Positions 27,817 through 35,761 are shown, numbered from the stretch's first letter. The stretch is 64,000 bases of DNA from an uncultured Flavobacteriaceae bacterium (GCA_947493175.1 CANLQD010000010.1:55675-119674), one strand, 5' to 3'. Numbers and translations: made by a program. Notes: a model not told the origin generated them from the sequence alone.

Positions 27817-27828
27817 TGACTTGCATCA
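27817..27828 (-). promoter_or_regulatory. Fnr-like palindrome, probably for the P-type ATPase
   Basis: TGAC-TTGC-ATCA flanked AA. Reading leftwards a weak TATTTTCA element starts at 27,793, 29.5 bases from the centre. The rightward position has no TA. The ATPase start is 226 bases away, with a dispersed repeat in between. Confidence 0.45.
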
Positions 27829-28110
27829 GTACCGTAACTTTTTGTGATATTCCTTTAACACAAACCTGGTAAAAGGCATTATCCCAAGGGCTTACCCTAG
27901 CCGCTAATTTTAGGTTACAACCAACCACTTTGCATACAATGCCAAAGCAGCTTTTCGGAATAGGGCTTCACTAATTAAAATTAAATACACTATTTTTAAA
28001 TTGTTCGATTACAGGAAGGTGAATCTTGCCTGCAGACGCTACGTAAAAAATGAGCGTTTTCACGGAAGTAGTTCCCAGTAAACAGAAAAGAACGAACCAG
28101 CGTTTGCGCA

Positions 28111-28566
28111 ATGATGGAATTAACGACGGAGATCAAAGGGTATATCGACAAAAGCGTTTTATGCTGGTTGGCCACCGTATCTGCGGAAGGCATTCCGAAT
28201 GTTTCGCCAAAAGAAATATTCAATTACGATGGTTTTGATAATATCATAGTTGCCAACATTGCTTCTCCACAGACTGTTCGGAACATTAAGCACAACCAAA
28301 ATGTATGTATAAGTTTTATCGATATTTTGGTGCAAAAAGGATATCAAATTAAACGGAAGGCCGTAATCGTTAAAAAAATGGACCAAGAATATCCGGCTAT
28401 GGAAAAGATATTGACCGACATGACTGGCGGAAACTTCCCGTTTGGAACCATCACAAAAATTAGGGCCGAACAGATAAGACCCATCATAGCCCCGCGGTAT
28501 CAGCTGTATCCTGAAACGACCGAAACGGAACAAATTGAAAGTGCCAAAAAGGCCTATGGTCTCTAA
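28111..28566 (+). CDS. pyridoxamine 5'-phosphate oxidase-like FMN-binding protein
   Basis: The 151-residue split-barrel protein opens ELTTEIKGYIDKSVLCWLAT and continues with SAEGIPNVSPKEIFNYDG and IVANIASPQTVRNIKHNQNV, the flavin-phosphate loops of the PPOX superfamily. It lacks the full PdxH signature and so is likely an FMN- or F420-type reductase or a binding protein, not a vitamin B6 enzyme. It converges with the universal stress protein gene, overlapping by four bases at the 3' ends. Similar proteins appear in many hypoxia regulons (known for other bacteria; inference here). Confidence 0.82.
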   Translation: MMELTTEIKGYIDKSVLCWLATVSAEGIPNVSPKEIFNYDGFDNIIVANIASPQTVRNIKHNQNVCISFIDILVQKGYQIKRKAVIVKKMDQEYPAMEKILTDMTGGNFPFGTITKIRAEQIRPIIAPRYQLYPETTETEQIESAKKAYGL

Positions 28567-29447
28567 ATCGAGTATACCGTTTCTTTTTTATTTTGCATAT
28601 CTCGATTGATCCCTTGTTGGTTGAAAATCAATATAGGCACCGATACCTCTAATTGCATCCCTTCCACTACATCTTTATGAAATAGTTTATCGTAAAAACG
28701 GGGATGCTCCCTCTCCATCATAACCAACATCTCTGCCTGTTCTTGCCTGACACATTTTCGCAATCCTGATTCTACATCCTCAGCTTCAACCAAGCTGAAT
28801 ACCAGTTCGGGATACGCTATTCTCTGCCGCACTTCCCGCTCGAACCATTGCATACGCATCTTTGTATCCAACTCTTTTTTTAAAGGCACATGCACCACTT
28901 TGATCAAGGCGTTATAGGGTTTGGCTACAGTTACCAAATCGTGTATCGCAAGAACATCCGCTGCCTCAAAATCTGTAGCATATACCAGTGTAGACAATCC
29001 GTGGTAATAACTTTCATTGGGCAATACCAAAATCGGAACCGAAAGTCTGTCTAAAAGCTCGTTGGCAATATTCCCGGCGAATATACCACGTAGGGTATAA
29101 TTGTCTTTCATGCCTACAATGACCAAATCGGCTTCTAGGCGTTCACAAACAGTAGCAATGCTTTTTGCAACGAAACTACTTTCGACCAATTCTATCTTGA
29201 TTGGATCTATATATAGTTCGTTTTTAAGGTGGGTAGCGCAGTAATTGGCAATAATCTCTTTTTGTTCTTGGAATTCCCATTTTTCCAACTGTTGGGGACT
29301 TCGAATGGTAGCTACCTTAATGGGTGGTATTTCATAAACATGTAAGACATGTAATTCAGCCTGGATGGCCCTACACAAACGATATGCATATCGCAATGCA
29401 GGAGCTGACTTTTTGGTACAGTCGGTAGCATATAGTACTTTTTTCAT
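28563..29447 (-). CDS. universal stress protein, tandem UspA type
   Basis: From MKKVLYATDCTKKSAPALRY (29,447) the protein has 294 residues with two Usp domains: 1-145, with ADLVIVGMKDNYTLRGIFAGN, and about 150-280, beginning LSTLVYATDFEAADVLAI. The GMKxxxxxxG...GN ATP-loop is only partly conserved in the first domain and absent in the second (EMLVMMEREHPRFYDKLFHK), so nucleotide binding is uncertain. An Fnr-like site at 29,500 with TATCTTTA at the right distance leads into this start. Tandem Usp proteins are common in low-oxygen stress regulons. Confidence 0.92.
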   Translation of the reverse strand: MKKVLYATDCTKKSAPALRYAYRLCRAIQAELHVLHVYEIPPIKVATIRSPQQLEKWEFQEQKEIIANYCATHLKNELYIDPIKIELVESSFVAKSIATVCERLEADLVIVGMKDNYTLRGIFAGNIANELLDRLSVPILVLPNESYYHGLSTLVYATDFEAADVLAIHDLVTVAKPYNALIKVVHVPLKKELDTKMRMQWFEREVRQRIAYPELVFSLVEAEDVESGLRKCVRQEQAEMLVMMEREHPRFYDKLFHKDVVEGMQLEVSVPILIFNQQGINRDMQNKKETVYSI

Positions 29448-29499
29448 GGCATACTTATTTGAGTTGTGTAAAGATATTTCAACAACCAATTCGGGGAAA

Positions 29500-29511
29500 T
29501 GACAATGGTCA
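29500..29511 (-). promoter_or_regulatory. Fnr-like palindrome for the universal stress protein
   Basis: TGAC-AATG-GTCA flanked AA and TT. Reading leftwards, the -7-like TATCTTTA starts at 29,476, 29.5 bases from the centre. The Usp ATG at 29,447 follows within about 20 bases of the expected transcription start. Confidence 0.65.
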
Positions 29512-29687
29512 TTTAAACCCGGTTTATACCATTTTCAATGTTAGTTTACAGGTTTTGATCGGCGGCAGTGCGCATATCACAATATGCTTTTTTCCTTTCA
29601 GCGCACGGTATAAAGCGAATAGCGGAGCAAACTAAATCTGTCGCCTAACGGCGAGGGATTTTCCCAAAAAAGAATACAGTAAAAAAT

Positions 29688-29714
29688 TTCTTGAGACCGA
29701 CTATCCCCGAGGCA
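29688..29714 (+). repeat. 27-bp repeat, copy A
   Basis: It begins TTCTTGAGACCGACTATC and ends CCCGAGGCA. The same 27 bases with few changes occur at 33,653-33,679 (same direction) and 32,550-32,576 (opposite direction). All three lie in the scrambled segment around the sensor kinase. Confidence 0.7.
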
Positions 29715-29816
29715 AACCCCGCCCGAACATGCCATTCGGTATGGGCGGGCATAGGGGTATTTCGCCGGTTTCATCTCGATGGCCATCGGGAACCGAAATT
29801 TTGTATTTACCCCACC

Positions 29817-29840
29817 CGGAATTGCAAAAAGGCAATTCCG
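29817..29840. repeat. perfect 9-bp hairpin
   Basis: CGGAATTGC, six-base loop AAAAAG, GCAATTCCG. It is not followed by a T run on the plus strand, so a terminator is not well supported. It belongs to a cluster of hairpins at 29,716-29,970. Confidence 0.6.
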
Positions 29841-29946
29841 ACCTTATACATTTCTCTCGCTACGCTCGTCGGATACAGAAGGGGAGGTCTGACCGCAAAC
29901 CCCGAGGCAAGGGCAAACCATATATTACATTTCATCTTGGCGTATG

Positions 29947-30081
29947 TCAAGCTCGTAAAGCCCCTTTGGGCTTGTCGGTCTTTCGGTTGTCGACCAATTT
30001 GTTGAAGGCACCAAAGTCTAGTTTGGAGATGATCTGGGAGAACAACGTTATATTTGTTATAGCAGAAAGGGTCTTTTTGTG
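29947..30081 (-). pseudogene. IS4-family transposase N-terminal remnant
   Basis: On the minus strand the codons from about 30,060 read ITNITLFSQIISKLDFGAF then NKLVDNRKTDKPKGA before a TGA at 29,947. This matches, from memory, the N-terminus of IS4-type transposases of flavobacteria (TLFSQIISKLDRxxFxKLVxxxxTDKHxKG). The domain continuation (SWTHLVSMLF) and the DDE catalytic domain are absent, and the start codon position is ATA. So it is a dead fragment of about 35 codons. Its inverted-repeat end was not identified. Confidence 0.6.
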
Positions 30082-30164
30082 TTGCAATACAAAGGTAACT
30101 TTGCGGAACAGAATTCCTTTTTCTTCATTTAAAGTTTAGGACGTTATTGGTTTCAAAACAATCT

Positions 30165-32402
30165 TTAAAAAGCGATGCTCACTCTTGTTCCTTGAGTTGC
30201 CGATTCCGATATGTCCATATCTAGCTTCAGCTTTTCGCAAAGATCTTTCACCAAGTAAAAGCCCAGTCCGCTTCCTTTGATCAGAGATTTGTTTTGAGGG
30301 GATGTACTTTCCATGGGATTGTGACTTGACAAAATTAATTCTCTGGTAGATAAAGGAATTCCCTCCCCAAAATCGACGACAGTAAGTACGTTCTCTTTGA
30401 AATTTATTAGAATATCGTTGTTTTGGTAAGAGTATTTAATTGCATTTACCAGCAAGTTGTTTACGATAATCTTAAATGCCTCTGGATTGGTTTTTACATT
30501 GGTAGAGGGTGAAACGAGATTTTTAATGATTAAATTTTTATCCTCTGACAGAATAGTGTTCTCTTTAATTACATCTTGGACAATGCGATGTAGGTCAACC
30601 GTCTCTTGATTTATATTGGCATCTAAGACCGTTTTTATCCAATTTAGTATATCCTCCATTTGGTTATTGACGAGGTCCAACGTTTTTCTCAAATGACTTT
30701 TTAGCAGCACCGTGTCTTCATTAACCTTAATTTTATCCAGAATATCCAACATATAATTCATATTCACCAATGGAGTTTTGGATTGGTGCGTAACGTGTGC
30801 CAGTAATTTCTCTCTTTCGTTCACTAGTTTGGTCACCTCGGTCTTCTCAACTTCTAAAAGCTTATAAGCCCTTTTTAGTCTTCGTTTGGCCCGCTCAGAT
30901 TGTTGCCAAAAAATAATAATGACCAGAAGAAAAAAAACGGAACTGATTACGACCCACTTGAGGCGCTGGCTTAAAACCTGTTCTTCGAGCAATGTAATCT
31001 TGACTTCATCCAAAACAGCTTTCTCCTTCATCATTTTGTTGTCAAAGTTGGTTTTTAAGACATTGTTGGTAAACTTGCCCAATTCCCTTTCTTCGTTATA
31101 GAGCTTTTCTATATGGTCTTTCAATAATTCATAATACTGTATCCCTTCATTTATTTTACCGGAAGATGAGGCACTTTTAGCAAGACCGCTTAAAATTTCC
31201 AATTTATTTACCTCTACTGCTGTTGTGTTATAAGTGTTATCGTAAACTTCTTTGTATTTTTTAAATGCAGCATCGAACTGCTTTTTTTTTAGAAAATTAT
31301 CCGCTAGTAAGAGATTATAACGGATGCCGCCATAGTCGTTCATCTTTATACTGGCAAATATGGTATTGTGAGCAACTTTTAGACTGTCGAATGCTTTATA
31401 ATTATTTAGACCATTATATGCCTGTAGTCTTCTAATGTAGGACTGAATATGATAAGGAATTTGATTCTTTTTGTAATCTTCGGAATTAGAAACGTACTCA
31501 AAAACGGAAAGTGCCTTCTTGTAGCGTTCCGTCCCTATGTATGCTGTACCAAGCGCCATTTTGAGACCGCAAGATCCGTCGTCCGTATCCTCAAGTGCCA
31601 ATGCGTCTTCTTCGATCAAGTCTATGACCGCTTGGTTTCTATTGCTTGCCAAAAGGTGTGCCGCAACATAAATTTGAGCTGATCGTCTCTGGACTACGGA
31701 TATGTCTTTTTTATTGAGCATACTATTGTACGTTTTGTTTGCTTTGTCCAAACTATCCGTATGTATATAAACGCCAACTTGCATTTGCATAGTCAATATT
31801 TCAAACTCTTTGGATGTAATAGTATCTAATAGAGCAAGTGCTTCGGTATACTTTTTTTTTCTTATTAGTTCTGGAACCTGATGTATTCTGAGATAATCTA
31901 AATCCCTTACGTTGGCACCTATTTTAAGACCCAGTTCCAAAGCTTTATTACTATTTATGTTGAACTCTTCACGTTTGGCTAGACGTTGTTGGAAACGTGC
32001 TAAATTTTGGTAAACCTTAAAAACTATTTCCGGGTCAATATTTGAGTAATTATTCAAAAACTCCTTACATAGTTGTTCGGCTTTTCTGGTCTCCCGATCT
32101 ATTTCGTAAGAAATTACTATTTGCATTAAATCCTTGAGAATCCTTGTTCTTTTGTTATCCCCGAATTTGTTCAATTCTTTGTGCCGCAGCATCAATTTCT
32201 CCTCAAATTCTGCATGACTTTCGTCCCGATTTTTAGCCATAGGAAAGTTTTTTAAATACTCCTCTATTTGATTTAGCTTCCTTTCCGATGTATCTTTAGA
32301 GCTATAAGTACCAGATTGGGCCATCATTGTATAAAAGCTAAGCAGTAAGAAATAAAATATTAGAATAAATTGTGCTTTTTTTATCATATCGGTTTTGAAC
32401 AT
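30165..32402 (-). CDS. TPR-containing sensor histidine kinase
   Basis: The 745-residue protein has a signal/anchor at the N-terminus (residues 8-28, ending at MAQSG). About 430 residues of TPR-like helices follow, presumably periplasmic, then a membrane helix (about 480-498, LKWVVISSVFFLLVIIIFW), a coiled coil, an H-box (LLAHVTHQSKTPLVNMN, His phosphoacceptor) and a HATPase_c domain with VNNLLVNAIKYSY, VVDFGEGIP and GSGLGFYLVKDLCEK. All catalytic boxes are present. No response regulator is adjacent; it is an orphan flanked by scar DNA on both sides. The input signal is unknown. Confidence 0.9.
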   Translation of the reverse strand: MFKTDMIKKAQFILIFYFLLLSFYTMMAQSGTYSSKDTSERKLNQIEEYLKNFPMAKNRDESHAEFEEKLMLRHKELNKFGDNKRTRILKDLMQIVISYEIDRETRKAEQLCKEFLNNYSNIDPEIVFKVYQNLARFQQRLAKREEFNINSNKALELGLKIGANVRDLDYLRIHQVPELIRKKKYTEALALLDTITSKEFEILTMQMQVGVYIHTDSLDKANKTYNSMLNKKDISVVQRRSAQIYVAAHLLASNRNQAVIDLIEEDALALEDTDDGSCGLKMALGTAYIGTERYKKALSVFEYVSNSEDYKKNQIPYHIQSYIRRLQAYNGLNNYKAFDSLKVAHNTIFASIKMNDYGGIRYNLLLADNFLKKKQFDAAFKKYKEVYDNTYNTTAVEVNKLEILSGLAKSASSSGKINEGIQYYELLKDHIEKLYNEERELGKFTNNVLKTNFDNKMMKEKAVLDEVKITLLEEQVLSQRLKWVVISSVFFLLVIIIFWQQSERAKRRLKRAYKLLEVEKTEVTKLVNEREKLLAHVTHQSKTPLVNMNYMLDILDKIKVNEDTVLLKSHLRKTLDLVNNQMEDILNWIKTVLDANINQETVDLHRIVQDVIKENTILSEDKNLIIKNLVSPSTNVKTNPEAFKIIVNNLLVNAIKYSYQNNDILINFKENVLTVVDFGEGIPLSTRELILSSHNPMESTSPQNKSLIKGSGLGFYLVKDLCEKLKLDMDISESATQGTRVSIAF

Positions 32403-32549
32403 AGATGAATTTCCTTGGGTGCTGACTTAGTTGCTTAAATACGTTAAAAAAATTGTAAATCCTTTATTTTTTTTTGAACATGAAACAACGAAGTGTATCA
32501 CTATCGTACATCAGGTAATTTTGTTTAAATCTAAATAATTCAACGGTTC

Positions 32550-32576
32550 TGCCTCGGGGATAGTCTGGCTCAAGAA
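32550..32576 (-). repeat. 27-bp repeat, copy B (inverted)
   Basis: Reverse-complement match of copies A and C, reading TGCCTCGGGGATAGTC at its left. It lies upstream of the kinase start (32,402), so copies A and B form an inverted pair around the kinase gene. Confidence 0.7.
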
Positions 32577-32878
32577 AATTTCTTTTCATTATCTTTACGA
32601 GATTATTGTTTGGATAGAACCGGGGAATTCTCAAGAACTCTGGGCCGCTATCTAATTGATTGTCAAATTCCTTGATTTTTTTTGATTTTAAGAAGGTTTG
32701 AGGGTTTGCTAAATAGATGAAAAAGTAGGTTACCTGCTTTGATATAAGTGTGGTCTAGACTTTTTCAATTGATTAAAAATTTGGTCTTTCCCTTCATACA
32801 GATATAAAATTAAAAAGTTTTTATCTTTATTACTGTAGCAATCACGTATCTCATACGTATGGAAATATATTGAAATAG

Positions 32879-32961
32879 TCTAAACTTTTTGGATTGACCA
32901 AGACCTGCCAAGCGGATGGGCAGGAACGTTACTTTTTTCGCCTCGGCCCAAAAAGTTTAGA
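32879..32961. repeat. 83-bp element with perfect 14-bp terminal inverted repeats
   Basis: The left end TCTAAACTTTTTGG (32,879-32,892) is the exact reverse complement of the right end CCAAAAAGTTTAGA (32,948-32,961). The inside holds a second perfect stem CCTGCC/GGCAGG (32,904-32,924). There is room for no gene. It resembles a miniature inverted-repeat element or a processed structured RNA. The flanks show no clear target duplication. Confidence 0.7.
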
Positions 32962-33210
32962 ACACTTCAGTGTTAATATTCTCACAATTTAAGTAAAAAA
33001 TATCTAAGACTAATCTTCGTAAGGTTGTATCTAAAGGCTTACCCTATTTGAAAGCTTTCAGGTTCGTTGTGCATTTTAAAAATTAATTGTTCAGGTATTC
33101 GAGTTTGTTTAAACTTTTACGCATCAAATTTCTTTCTGCCAAAAACCCGCTTTCAACAAGGTTATAAGAAAGCTCAAATCGAGATGCCTCTCGCGCTGCT
33201 TTACGTAGCT

Positions 33211-33504
33211 AAGTGTGACCGAATAATCGGGGTATTCACAAATCCTTTTGAAAAAATTGAGGTCGACCAACTTAGATATTCCTATACCGTTCTGGAACGA
33301 GCTTTAAAAATTATGATGGCAAAAGAATCATTCCCGAAATTCAATGATTGCGATCTGGTCATTTGCCCTAAAGGCTTGAACAATTATAATACCTTCGTTA
33401 TGAAGGATATGGATACCATTTTCAATTTAGGCTACACCGAAACCATAAAGACCTTGCGTCGTAAGAATCTCTTTGATAACACCTCTTATCAAGTGCCAAA
33501 CTAA
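33211..33504 (+). pseudogene. duplicated 3' fragment of the patatin gene
   Basis: These 294 bases align with 23,228-23,521, with roughly 22 mismatches by eye. They encode the last about 95 residues of the patatin (VFTNPFEKIEVDQL, KESFPKFNDCDLVICPKG, NLGYTETIK). The nucleophile Ser and the Asp of the dyad are not included, so it cannot be an active lipase. A CAA-to-TAA change ends the frame four codons earlier than in the original. The open frame extends upstream to 33,067 over unrelated DNA. The duplication continues past the stop to about 33,650, including the promoter-like site. Confidence 0.85.
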
Positions 33505-33652
33505 CAGACAGTTTAAAAATTTGTCGACTATCGCATAAAAAAACAAAAAGCCGCACCCATTTGATGTAATTCATTACTGGTCTTACCTAACACACATAGT
33601 TTTGTTTTTAAAAACAGAAAGGTTCCAACAAAAGTATAATTCCAATAAAAAA

Positions 33653-33679
33653 TTCTTGAAACCGACTATCCCCGAGGCA
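33653..33679 (+). repeat. 27-bp repeat, copy C
   Basis: TTCTTGAAACCGACTATC then CCCGAGGCA, two mismatches from copy A. It directly abuts the right end of the duplicated patatin segment, marking a likely rearrangement breakpoint. Confidence 0.7.
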
Positions 33680-33838
33680 GAGCTATCGGGAAATTATTCA
33701 GATTAAAAAATCTAGAAGTCCTGCGTAGGCCCGTACACCAATATTGTAATAAGGGATTTCCCTTACCATAATGCACTTATAACAGGGTTTCTTTTGTATA
33801 TTTTCCGATAATCGTACTTTAAAGCCTAGATTCATACT

Positions 33839-35761
33839 ATGAAGAATATCATTTCTGAAAGGGTGGCAGATTTTCTCAAACGATTTCCGCCGTTCAATGA
33901 ACTCCATCCAAAAGACCTGGACCGGCTTTCGGCTGAAATAGTAATTCTTTACAAGGAAAAAGACCAACAGGTCTTCCAAGAGAATGAAGCGCCCCACGAA
34001 CAATTCTATGTGGTGCACAAAGGAGCCGTTATACTTCAAAAAGAACGACAAAGTACTATAGTAGACCTTTGTGATGAAGGGGATATTTTTGGATTGCGCC
34101 CCTTAATGGCCAATGAACATTACAAAATGGATGCTGTTGCCTATGAAGACTGTATCCTCTATGCAATTCCCATAGCAGCCTTTAAACCCTTAGCTCAGTC
34201 CTATCAGGAAGTTGGTGATTTTTTAATCGAGAGTTTTGCATCGAATACTAGGAATCCTTATGCAAAAAACCATCGCGGTTCGTTACATGGTGAAGGTGCA
34301 TCACCGGAACAAGAAGAGGTGAATCCAGTACTCTTTGATCTACAGCCTATCGCCTATTCAAAAAAAATAGTTTCCTGTTCCCCTGATACCGACATCAAGA
34401 CCATTGCCCAGAAAATGACCAAAAAAAAGGTAGGTGCCATGCTTATTTTGCAAAATAAGCTCCCCATGGGTATTATAACCGACAAAGACCTTCGCAATAA
34501 AATTGCGACCGGTAAATTTCCTATTACCTCAAAGGCCATCGATATCATGAGTTCCCCGGTTATCACCTATCCCAGACAGATGACCATCGCACAGGCGCAA
34601 ATGGCGATGATGAAAAGCAATATTAGCCATTTGTGTCTTACCCAAGATGGCACACCCAACTCGGAGGCGGTTGGCATCTTATCGAAACACGATCTAATGT
34701 TGGAACTGGGAAACAATCCCGCGGTATTGATGAAGGCGATCAAAAGAACGCGAAAAATCAAAAAAATAAAGACCATCAGGGTACGGATTACCGAACTCCT
34801 TAAACGATACTTAGCACAGAATATTCCGCTTACCCTTACGTCAAAAATTATTACAGAATTAAATGATGCCTGCATCAAGCAGGTCATTAAGCTTAGTCTT
34901 AAAAAAATGACAACCGCACCACCGGTTCGTTTCGCATGGTTGGCCATGGGCAGCCAAGGCAGGAGCGAACAGCTACTGCACACCGATCAAGACAACGCCA
35001 TTATTTTTGAAGATGTGCCCAAAGAACAACTTTCAAAGGCAAAAAGCTATTTTCTGGCACTTGCGAAAGAAGTCAATAAAGGACTAAAAGAAATTGGTTA
35101 TGCGTATTGCCCAGCAGAAATGATGGCCTCTAATCCCCATTGGTGCCTATCGGTATCGGAGTGGAAAAATAAGGTGTCGCATTGGATTGGAAATCCGGGG
35201 CCAGACGAAGTCTTGCTCTCCTCCATCTTTTTTGATTACAACCGCTCTTATGGTGATGCCGAACTGGTGAAGGCCCTTACCGAGCATATCTTGCACGACA
35301 CCCAAAAATATCCCATTTTCTTCCTCCATTTGGCAAAAGGGGCGTTACAAAGTCCATCGCCCACCGGTTTCTTCCGTCAATTTTTGGTAGAGGCCGATGG
35401 AGCACACAAAGATTTCTTTGATGTGAAAAGAAGAGCCCTTATGCCACTTGTTGATGCTGCAAGAGTACTAACGCTCTCACACCAGATCAAATCGGTCAAT
35501 AATACCGCCGAACGCTTTGAAAAGCTGGCGGAACTCGAACCCAAACAACGAGAGTTGTTCCTATCTTGTTCCTACGCCATTAAGGCGCTACTGAAATTCC
35601 GGACCAAGCAGGGGCTATTGCACAACGACTCTGGTCGTTTTATCGCCTTGGATACCTTGAACAAGGCGGAAAAGGTAAAACTGAAAAGGACCTTCAAAAC
35701 GATCAAGGAGCTCCAAGAATTGATACGTGTTCGTTTTCAGGTATCCAACCTATTAGGCTAA
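33839..35761 (+). CDS. cNMP-binding/CBS/DUF294 nucleotidyltransferase-like signalling protein
   Basis: The 640-residue protein has, in order, a cyclic-nucleotide-binding domain (about 10-135), two CBS domains (about 178-300; GAMLILQNKLPMGIITDKDL, AQAQMAMMKSNISHLCL), a DUF294 nucleotidyltransferase-like domain (about 330-465; WLAMGSQGRSEQLLHTDQDN) and a C-terminal helical DUF294_C domain. The GSxxR...TDQDN pattern is that of GlnD-like transferases. It probably senses adenine nucleotides or cNMP and modifies a partner, so far unnamed. Its stop overlaps the exonuclease ATG by one base (35,761). Confidence 0.92.
   Translation: MKNIISERVADFLKRFPPFNELHPKDLDRLSAEIVILYKEKDQQVFQENEAPHEQFYVVHKGAVILQKERQSTIVDLCDEGDIFGLRPLMANEHYKMDAVAYEDCILYAIPIAAFKPLAQSYQEVGDFLIESFASNTRNPYAKNHRGSLHGEGASPEQEEVNPVLFDLQPIAYSKKIVSCSPDTDIKTIAQKMTKKKVGAMLILQNKLPMGIITDKDLRNKIATGKFPITSKAIDIMSSPVITYPRQMTIAQAQMAMMKSNISHLCLTQDGTPNSEAVGILSKHDLMLELGNNPAVLMKAIKRTRKIKKIKTIRVRITELLKRYLAQNIPLTLTSKIITELNDACIKQVIKLSLKKMTTAPPVRFAWLAMGSQGRSEQLLHTDQDNAIIFEDVPKEQLSKAKSYFLALAKEVNKGLKEIGYAYCPAEMMASNPHWCLSVSEWKNKVSHWIGNPGPDEVLLSSIFFDYNRSYGDAELVKALTEHILHDTQKYPIFFLHLAKGALQSPSPTGFFRQFLVEADGAHKDFFDVKRRALMPLVDAARVLTLSHQIKSVNNTAERFEKLAELEPKQRELFLSCSYAIKALLKFRTKQGLLHNDSGRFIALDTLNKAEKVKLKRTFKTIKELQELIRVRFQVSNLLG

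Larger units (their letters stand above)
27568..28110. other. 543-base intergenic region between ATPase and PPOX genes
   Basis: It holds the dispersed repeat copy 2 (about 27,590-27,676) beside the ATPase start and an Fnr-like palindrome at 27,817-27,828. The remainder up to 28,110 shows no gene; its right half is the leader of the PPOX gene. No tRNA-like structure was seen. Confidence 0.6.
29512..30164. other. hairpin-rich scar region between usp and sensor kinase
   Basis: No intact gene is present. The region contains a 27-bp repeat copy (29,688-29,714), a CCCGCCC/GGGCGGG hairpin (29,716-29,749), the palindrome CGATGGCCATCG (29,778-29,789), a nine-base-pair CGGAATTGC/GCAATTCCG hairpin (29,817-29,840) and an IS4-type transposase start (29,947-30,060). 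This looks like the debris of insertion events. Confidence 0.6.
32403..33838. other. 1.4-kb region with no intact gene
   Basis: Contents from left to right: the leader of the sensor kinase, a reversed 27-bp repeat (32,550-32,576), an 83-bp inverted-repeat element (32,879-32,961), a patatin fragment with its downstream DNA (33,211-33,650), a third 27-bp repeat (33,653-33,679) and the leader of the CBS gene. The base composition is more AT-rich than that of the neighbouring genes. Confidence 0.65.

Noticed and set aside
29600..29786. Minus-strand frame with MAIEMKPAKYPYARPYRMAC
   Set aside because: It runs through hairpin and repeat sequence; no family is known and the composition is that of a repeat region.
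33067..33210. N-terminal part of the frame that leads into the patatin fragment
   Set aside because: Unrelated to patatin and without motif; the open frame arises by chance in front of the duplicated piece.
33839..35761. cNMP-binding domain of the CBS/DUF294 protein as the missing Fnr-like regulator
   Set aside because: It has no helix-turn-helix; its other domains are CBS and nucleotidyltransferase-like, so it cannot be the DNA-binding activator.
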